DNA from: an uncultured Acetobacter sp.
Lineage (GTDB): Bacteria; Pseudomonadota; Alphaproteobacteria; Acetobacterales; Acetobacteraceae
NCBI GenBank assembly: GCA_937900755.1
Contig: CALCDN010000044.1
Coordinates: 1-18,966 of the forward strand
DNA: 18,966 bases
Direction: 5' to 3'
The position numbers were made by a program, and so were the translations under genes. Shown piece after piece: positions 14,273 through 18,966 of this stretch. Below the pieces are notes generated by a model. The model did no database searches and was not told the origin of the DNA. It saw only the letters and a list, made by a program, of their open reading frames with translations. Position 1 is the stretch's first letter. The number at the start of each line of letters is the position of its first letter.

Positions 14273-15682
14273 ATGCCGTTTGCTCATGCTTTTGACGGCA
14301 CAAGCCTGCGTGAATACGATATTCGCGGGATTGTCGGCACAACACTGAGTGCGGAAGATGCGTTTGCCATTGGCCGCACATTTGGCAGTCTTGTGCGCCG
14401 CAATGGCGGCAAAACGCTGGTTGTGGGCTACGATGGCCGCCTGTCTTCCCCCATGCTGGAAGACGCCCTTGTCAAAGGCGCTCTGGAGTGTGGGCTGGAC
14501 GTTACGCGCGTGGGTTGCGGGCCAACCCCCATGCTGTATTACGCATCGGCAACGCTCAATGCGGATGGCGCCATTATGGTGACGGGCAGCCACAACCCGC
14601 CCAACTACAATGGCTTCAAGATGATGCTGGCTGGCAAGCCGTTCTTTGGTGCCCAGATCCGCGAGTTGGGGGACCTGTCGGCCAAGGGGGACGTGGTTGC
14701 GACGGAAAAAGGCACGGTCCGCACGATTGATGTGCGCGATGAATACGTCAAACGCCTTGTAAAGGATTATGACGGCGGCACGCGCAAGCTCAAGATCGTC
14801 TGGGACAACGGCAACAGCTCCGCTGGCGAGGTTCTGGAAAAAATGGTGGCGGCCCTGCCCGGTGAGCATATTGTGCTCAATGCCGCCATTGACGGCACGT
14901 TCCCTGCCCACCACCCTGACCCCACGGTCGCCAAAAACCTTGAGCAGCTTATTGCCGCGGTCAAGGACAACCACGCTGACCTGGGTATTGCCTTTGATGG
15001 CGATGCCGACCGGATCGGTCTGGTGGATAACAAGGGCGAAATCCTGTGGGGCGACCAGATTCTGGTTCTGCTGGCGCGTGATGTGCTTAAAAGCCATTCC
15101 GGCGCCACCATTATTGCCGATGTAAAGGCCAGCCAGGTTCTGTTTGATGAGGTGACGCGCGCTGGTGGCAAGCCGCTCATGTGGCGGACGGGACATTCGC
15201 TCATCAAATCCAAGATGGCGGAAACCGGCTCCCCGCTGGCCGGGGAAATGTCGGGCCATATCTTCTTTGCCGATAAATGGTACGGCTTTGACGATGGCCT
15301 TTACGCCGGTGTGCGTGTGCTTGGCATTGTGGCCCGTTCGGATGAGCCGCTTTCCGCTTTCCGCGAGGGGCTGCCTGCAACGCTGTCCACGCCGGAAGTG
15401 CGCTTTGACTGCGATGACCATCGCAAGTTCAAGGTGATTGAGGACGTGGCCGAGCGCCTGCGCAAAGCCGGTGCCGATGTGTCCGAAATTGATGGCGTGC
15501 GTGTGAACACAGCCGATGGCTGGTGGCTTTTGCGCGCGTCCAACACCCAGGCCGTGCTGGTTGCCCGCGCCGAAGGGCAGGATGACGCAGGGCTGGAACG
15601 GCTGAAGGGGGCTCTGGTGGAGCAACTGGAACTGTCTGGCCTGTCCAGGCCCGATTTTTCGGGCAATAACGCCGGGCACTGA
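14273..15682 (+). CDS. Phosphoglucomutase/phosphomannomutase (alpha-D-phosphohexomutase)
   Basis: A 469-residue alpha-D-phosphohexomutase of the AlgC/PgmG type, interconverting hexose 6- and 1-phosphates. The four family elements are in order: REYDIRGI near 13-20, the phosphoserine loop TGSHNPPNYNGFK with S106, the magnesium loop FDGDADRIG (D242, D244, D246), the sugar-specificity loop GEMSGHIFF (324-332), and the C-terminal phosphate-binding loop RASNTQAVLVARAEG. GEMSGH is the bifunctional glucose/mannose type, so it could feed both UDP-glucose (through GalU) and GDP-mannose. It follows galU by 5 bp and ends 29 bp before a strong terminator, so galU and this gene probably make a two-gene operon. 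Which sugar dominates cannot be told from sequence. Confidence 0.94.
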   Translation: MPFAHAFDGTSLREYDIRGIVGTTLSAEDAFAIGRTFGSLVRRNGGKTLVVGYDGRLSSPMLEDALVKGALECGLDVTRVGCGPTPMLYYASATLNADGAIMVTGSHNPPNYNGFKMMLAGKPFFGAQIRELGDLSAKGDVVATEKGTVRTIDVRDEYVKRLVKDYDGGTRKLKIVWDNGNSSAGEVLEKMVAALPGEHIVLNAAIDGTFPAHHPDPTVAKNLEQLIAAVKDNHADLGIAFDGDADRIGLVDNKGEILWGDQILVLLARDVLKSHSGATIIADVKASQVLFDEVTRAGGKPLMWRTGHSLIKSKMAETGSPLAGEMSGHIFFADKWYGFDDGLYAGVRVLGIVARSDEPLSAFREGLPATLSTPEVRFDCDDHRKFKVIEDVAERLRKAGADVSEIDGVRVNTADGWWLLRASNTQAVLVARAEGQDDAGLERLKGALVEQLELSGLSRPDFSGNNAGH

Positions 15683-15711
15683 AATTAAAGCGGTTTTCAG
15701 CTTGTCTGGCG

Positions 15712-15746
15712 TATGCGGCCCGCTTGACGCGGGCCGTATGTTTTTT
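15712..15746 (+). terminator. Rho-independent terminator after the phosphohexomutase gene
   Basis: CGGCCCGC (15716-15723) and GCGGGCCG (15729-15736) form a perfect 8-bp stem with a 5-nt loop. It is extendable by four weaker pairs and is followed by six T's at 15741-15746. Confidence 0.92.
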
Positions 15747-15791
15747 GCAGGGCAGGGTATTGTTTCCTCTGTGCCGGAGTGTTCTTTTGCA

Positions 15792-15821
15792 TTTTCATGC
15801 TGCAGAGGTTTCTGATATAAA
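15792..15821 (+). promoter_or_regulatory. Possible moaA promoter giving a leaderless start
   Basis: TTTTCA (15792-15797), an 18-bp spacer, and TATAAA (15816-15821, five of six consensus) lie just upstream of moaA. The predicted transcription start at about 15827-15830 coincides with the ATG at 15830, and no ribosome binding site is seen at normal distance. Confidence 0.3.
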
Positions 15822-15829
15822 GTGTACCT

Positions 15830-16846
15830 ATGTTGTCCTCTTTAATGGACCCCGCCGGAAGGCGGATTTCCTACCTCCGTCTTTCTGTAACTGACAGGTG
15901 TGACATGCGGTGTGTTTACTGCATGTCCGAACACATGTCGTTTTTGCCTCGGGCGGATGTGCTGGATTTTGAGGAGCTTTTGCGCCTGAGCCGGGTTTTT
16001 GTGAATCATGGCGTGCGCAGGCTGCGCATTACGGGTGGTGAGCCGCTGGTCCGGCGGGATATTGGTTTTTTCTTCAAGGAACTGGGAGCATGGCTGCGCC
16101 TGCCCGAGCAGTCCGGGAGGCTGGATGAGCTGACGCTCACAACCAACGGCAGCCAGTTGGCGCATTACGCGCCCATTCTGGCGCAGGCGGGTGTCAGGCG
16201 CGTGAATGTCAGCCTGGATTCCCTGGATGAAGAGCGCTTCGCCAGATTGACCCGCAGAGGCAGGCTTGCCGCAACGCTTGCGGGCATACAGGCCGCGCGG
16301 GCTGCGGGCTTGGCCGTGCGGGTGAACACCGTGGCCATGGCGGGCGTGAATGATGATGAGTTTGACGCGCTCCTGGCCTGGTGTGGGCAAATTGGCGCCG
16401 ATCTGTGCCTGATCGAGACCATGCCCATGGGAGAAACAGGTGAGGACCGGGCGGCCCAGTATCTTTCGCTCGATGCTGTGCGCCAGAACCTGTCCCGGCG
16501 TTGGACGCTTGAACCTCTGGACTACCAGACCGGTGGTCCCGCGCGCTATGTGCGTGTGGCGCAAACAGGCCGGCGTCTGGGCTTTATTACGCCCATGAGC
16601 CATAATTTCTGCGCATCGTGCAACCGTGTGCGCCTATCCTGTACCGGGCAGCTTTATACCTGCCTTGGGCAGGAGGAAGGCATGGACCTGCGCCACCTCA
16701 TGCGTGGGGGTGCCACCGATTCCGCCCTGGAAGTGGCCATACAGCAGGCCATAGCCCGCAAGCCCGTAAGCCATGACTTTTTGCTGGATGGCTTAACAGG
16801 CACCGTCTCCGGCCCGCAAAGGCATATGAGTGTGACAGGCGGTTGA
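15830..16846 (+). CDS. moaA: GTP 3',8-cyclase MoaA (molybdenum cofactor biosynthesis)
   Basis: A 338-residue radical SAM enzyme that converts GTP to 3',8-cyclo-7,8-dihydro-GTP, the first step of molybdenum cofactor synthesis. The N-terminal radical SAM cluster motif CDMRCVYC (C24, C28, C31) follows ISYLRLSVTDR; RITGGEPLVRRDI is the SAM-binding GGEP region; LTLTTNGS and VNVSLDSLD follow. The second 4Fe-4S cluster motif is C261-x2-C264-x13-C278, and the chain ends in the Gly-Gly pair (SVTGG) typical of MoaA. The start could be the ATG at 15830 or an ATG at 15845; neither has a good ribosome binding site. No other moa genes are in the window. It is convergent with the methyltransferase gene, with 53 bp between stops and no clear terminator. 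Confidence 0.96.
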   Translation: MLSSLMDPAGRRISYLRLSVTDRCDMRCVYCMSEHMSFLPRADVLDFEELLRLSRVFVNHGVRRLRITGGEPLVRRDIGFFFKELGAWLRLPEQSGRLDELTLTTNGSQLAHYAPILAQAGVRRVNVSLDSLDEERFARLTRRGRLAATLAGIQAARAAGLAVRVNTVAMAGVNDDEFDALLAWCGQIGADLCLIETMPMGETGEDRAAQYLSLDAVRQNLSRRWTLEPLDYQTGGPARYVRVAQTGRRLGFITPMSHNFCASCNRVRLSCTGQLYTCLGQEEGMDLRHLMRGGATDSALEVAIQQAIARKPVSHDFLLDGLTGTVSGPQRHMSVTGG

Positions 16847-16899
16847 GGGAAGCAGGTTTGTGTGGCTCCCGAAGTGGCTCCCGGATTGCCGCGCAGGAT

Positions 16900-17817
16900 T
16901 CAGGTACTGGGTTCGGGCGGTTGGTTCAGGGCGTCATGCAAGGAATGCTGGAACTGGCCCGGCTGCAACGGCACGGGTTGGGTTGGTGCGGGCGCCCAGC
17001 CGGATAAAACAGCCATATGCAGGGGCATGGCAAAGCTGTCGGCCTCCGGTTTTTCCAGCTCAGCCGCTGTGGCGGGGAACAACAGGCATGGGGCTGGGGT
17101 CTGCATGCGCTGGACCAGCGCATTTGTTTCACCCGCCGCGCGCAGATCCGCCATGAGTGCTGCGAGGGAGCGGTAGCGCAGGTCCAGTTGTTCGGTATCA
17201 ATGACTGGCAGGGCAAATCCGGCCCGCTGCATAAGCTGCGCACAACTCTGCTGCGTGGGGAAAGGCGATATACGTGGCGAGACCCCGTCACTCACGGCCA
17301 GTTCGGCCGCCTCCAGCGCCGTGCGCAGGGGGCGCAATGTTGGCAGTATGGGCATGCTGGCCAAGAACAGGCCATCTGGCCGGAGCACATGCCGGATCTG
17401 GCTGAACACGCCGGGCAGGTCATTGACCCAGTGCAGGGACAGGTTGGCAACGACCAGATCAAAGCTTTGCGGGGCAAAGGGCAGCCATTCCTCATCCGCG
17501 CAGACACGCAGTCCGGTTGAGCGCGCCACAAGCCTTGGAGACAGGTCCGTGCTGATTGTGCAGATGCCCCGCGCGGCAAGGCGCTGGCTGGTTATGCCGC
17601 GCCCCCCTATGTCCAGCGCCGTGGAAAAAGTCCGTATCATGTCATCCAGGCGGTCGAGCAGCAGGTCGGTTGCAATGCTCAGGACCGGCTGCACGGTGTC
17701 CTGCATGTGCGCGGCACGATCCCGGTGCCGCCTGACGGCCTTGCGATCAAAAATAACAGGTGTATCCATAAAGGCAGATGTGCGCGTATCCATGCTTTTT
17801 GCCAAGCTGTCCGCCAT
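16900..17817 (-). CDS. SAM-dependent methyltransferase-fold protein, NDUFAF5-like
   Basis: A 305-residue Rossmann-type protein resembling NDUFAF5, the mitochondrial complex I assembly factor that hydroxylates an arginine of NDUFS7 (NuoB homologue). Similar segments are VIFDRKAVRRHRDRAA (21-36), a SAM motif I ALDIGGRG (67-74), LSLHWVNDLPGVFSQIRHVL (126-145), PDGLFLASM, GVSPRISPF (178-186) and LMADLRAAGE. The usual GG-(D/E)-T segment after FLA-M reads PILPTLRPLR here. BioC and other methyltransferases share the fold, but the SLHWVNDLPG and SPRISPF segments favour NDUFAF5. The role in bacteria is not established. The ATG at 17817 has AGG six bases upstream; later ATGs (17793, 17769) lack one. 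It diverges from comF across about 30 bp. Confidence 0.85.
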   Translation of the reverse strand: MADSLAKSMDTRTSAFMDTPVIFDRKAVRRHRDRAAHMQDTVQPVLSIATDLLLDRLDDMIRTFSTALDIGGRGITSQRLAARGICTISTDLSPRLVARSTGLRVCADEEWLPFAPQSFDLVVANLSLHWVNDLPGVFSQIRHVLRPDGLFLASMPILPTLRPLRTALEAAELAVSDGVSPRISPFPTQQSCAQLMQRAGFALPVIDTEQLDLRYRSLAALMADLRAAGETNALVQRMQTPAPCLLFPATAAELEKPEADSFAMPLHMAVLSGWAPAPTQPVPLQPGQFQHSLHDALNQPPEPST

Positions 17818-17847
17818 GACAAACCTGTGTTTGCGTCAGGTATGGGC

Positions 17848-18615
17848 ATGATGGGGCGCCTGCGGTCCTGTGGGCAGGTGGCCCTGGGGCTGCTTTATCC
17901 ACCTGCCTGCGTGCATTGTGGGGCGGAGGTGGTGCGCCATGGTCTGGTTTGTGCGTCCTGCTTTGCCCGTTTGCAGGTGGTTATTGCACCGTTTTGCAGG
18001 GCATGCGCGGTGCCGCAGGTCAGTGTTGCCATGCTTGGCGCGGCGGGCCTGTGCCCGGCATGCGAGCGGCACCACCCCGTATGGGGGCAGGCGCGTGCGG
18101 CCCTTGTTTATGATAGTGTGGCAAGAGAGCTGATTCTAAAGCTTAAATATACTGACCAGATAGATAATGCCGCGTTCCTTGCCCAGCAGATGGCGCGGGT
18201 CGGGGGGGATATTCTGGTTCCCGGCGCGCTTGTGGTGCCTGTGCCCGTACATCGCTGGCGCCTGTTCAGGCGGCGTTACAACCAGGCAGCCTTGCTGGCG
18301 CAGAGGGTAGCAAAACTGAGCGGCCTGCAGTGCCAGCCTGATGTATTGGCGTGTGTGCGGCGCACAGTGCCTTTGGCATCATTCTCCCGCGAGGCCCGGC
18401 GGGAGGAAGTGGCGCAGGCCATCATGGTGCGTACACCAAGGCAGGCTCTGGTACGTGGGCGCGATATTGTTGTGGTGGATGACCTGCTGACAACGGGGGC
18501 CACGGCTGCTGCGTGTACCAACGCGCTGCTCCATGCCGGAGCGCGGAGTGTCAGCCTGCTTGTGGCGGGGGTGGTGCCAGCCCGACCGGATATTGATATC
18601 GACCAGCCCGGCTAG
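17848..18615 (+). CDS. ComF family phosphoribosyltransferase-like protein
   Basis: A 255-residue ComF/GntX-type protein. It carries a double zinc-finger-like N-terminus (C21-C24, C35-C38, C50-C53, C69-C72) and a type I phosphoribosyltransferase domain with PVPVHRWRLFRRRYNQA (131-147) and the PRPP-loop motif DIVVVDDLLTTGAT (206-219). In naturally competent bacteria ComF is needed for DNA uptake, but the family occurs widely in organisms not known to be competent. The frame runs upstream to 17707 over the methyltransferase gene; the ATG at 17848, seven bases after an AGG, gives a family-like start MMGRLRSCGQVALGLLYPPACVHCG. ATGs at 17842 and 17851 are close alternatives. grxC follows after 77 bp. 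Confidence 0.9.
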   Translation: MMGRLRSCGQVALGLLYPPACVHCGAEVVRHGLVCASCFARLQVVIAPFCRACAVPQVSVAMLGAAGLCPACERHHPVWGQARAALVYDSVARELILKLKYTDQIDNAAFLAQQMARVGGDILVPGALVVPVPVHRWRLFRRRYNQAALLAQRVAKLSGLQCQPDVLACVRRTVPLASFSREARREEVAQAIMVRTPRQALVRGRDIVVVDDLLTTGATAAACTNALLHAGARSVSLLVAGVVPARPDIDIDQPG

Positions 18616-18653
18616 ACATACCAGACGAAGGCCATAACATGGTCCGCGAAAAG

Positions 18654-18666
18654 TGGATTGAATCCA
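18654..18666. repeat. Short dyad upstream of grxC
   Basis: TGGATT-G-AATCCA is a 6-bp inverted repeat with a single central base. It overlaps a -10-like CATAAT at 18665-18670, 26 bp before the grxC start, so it could be an operator. No good -35 is visible. Confidence 0.35.
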
Positions 18667-18692
18667 TAATTGAGAATCAGTAAGGACAGCTT

Positions 18693-18929
18693 ATGCCCGA
18701 AATCAAGATTTATACCCAACCCGGTTGCCCCTATTGCAGGCGGGCTGTTGCCTTGCTGGAAAGCAAGAACATACCGTTTACCGAGGTCAATGCACCACGC
18801 GGCACGGCCGAGCGAAGCGAAGCCACTGAACTGTCTGGCGGGCAGACCACGGTGCCCCAGACATTTGTGGACGGCAAGGCTCTTGGCGGGTGTGATGACC
18901 TGATGCGGCTTGAACGCACAGGCAACTGA
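18693..18929 (+). CDS. grxC: Glutaredoxin 3 (GrxC)
   Basis: A 78-residue dithiol glutaredoxin, slightly shorter than E. coli Grx3 (83 aa). It reduces disulfides and glutathione mixed disulfides in the cytosol using glutathione. Typical features are IKIYTQPGCPYCRRAVALLE with the CPYC active site (C12-C15), the cis-proline segment TTVPQTFVDGK, and the glutathione-binding LGGCDDLMRL. AAGGA lies before the ATG at 18693. It follows comF on the same strand (77-bp gap), a pairing common in alphaproteobacteria. The C-terminus ends soon after LERTGN. Confidence 0.96.
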   Translation: MPEIKIYTQPGCPYCRRAVALLESKNIPFTEVNAPRGTAERSEATELSGGQTTVPQTFVDGKALGGCDDLMRLERTGN

Positions 18930-18966
18930 ATGGACTGCTGGGCCTGAGCTGATTTTTGTCCCGACC

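Noticed and set aside
14129..15679. A 516-codon minus-strand open frame opposite the phosphohexomutase gene
   Set aside because: The plus strand carries every catalytic loop of the mutase; the minus frame has no recognisable domain.
15747..15829. Molybdenum cofactor riboswitch upstream of moaA
   Set aside because: The gap is only about 80 bp after the terminator, and I see no complex conserved fold in it.
18930..18966. A further gene after grxC
   Set aside because: Only 37 bases remain, with no clear start codon and ribosome binding site.

Overview
The window carries chromosomal housekeeping genes of an alphaproteobacterium, most likely an acetic acid bacterium (Acetobacteraceae: Acetobacter, Komagataeibacter or Gluconobacter type). 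This rests on high GC, frequent GTG starts, the cobS-cobT/J-domain/bolA block, the recG/sdhE/mfd block, an NDUFAF5-type methyltransferase beside comF-grxC, and the style of the proteins. The genus is an inference. I see no integrase, transposase, CRISPR array, phage gene or toxin-antitoxin pair, so this reads as core genome with a few little-studied genes.

Layout. (1) 1-4140: the 5' end of recG (minus) diverges from sdhE and mfd (plus); a perfect 13-bp hairpin plus T-rich tail ends mfd. (2) 4135-7636: an unrecognised secreted protein (minus) diverges from an SBF-like membrane transporter, which is followed by a PLP-dependent decarboxylase-family enzyme (plus). (3) 7633-11263 (minus): a J-domain protein with an N-terminal Cys/His cluster, cobS (AAA+) and cobT (vWA), co-oriented; the cobT stop codon overlaps the decarboxylase stop codon. 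(4) 11315-12213 (plus): bolA, overlapped by ATGA with a LolA-family protein that has a lipobox-like signal. (5) 12185-13121: lipB (minus), overlapping the lolA-like 3' end, then tRNA-Leu(GAG) with an upstream dyad and a strong terminator. (6) 13122-15746: a 267-bp non-coding stretch, then galU and a phosphoglucomutase/phosphomannomutase, closed by a terminator. (7) 15830-18966: moaA, a convergent NDUFAF5-like methyltransferase (minus), and divergent comF and grxC.

How the genes work together. Mfd and RecG serve repair and fork processing. SdhE matures the succinate dehydrogenase flavoprotein. CobS and CobT form the ATPase/vWA half of aerobic cobaltochelatase, and the adjacent J-protein invites a chaperone-like reading. 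The phosphohexomutase and GalU make UDP-glucose, the precursor of cellulose, acetan-like polymers and glycolipids. LipB starts lipoylation, MoaA starts molybdenum cofactor synthesis, and GrxC with BolA points to thiol and Fe-S homeostasis.

No gene here is clearly a new system. The best leads are the J-protein/CobS/CobT block, the transporter plus non-canonical decarboxylase pair, the lipobox-bearing LolA-like protein coupled to an atypical BolA, and the unknown secreted protein. All calls come from reading the sequence; no database search was run.
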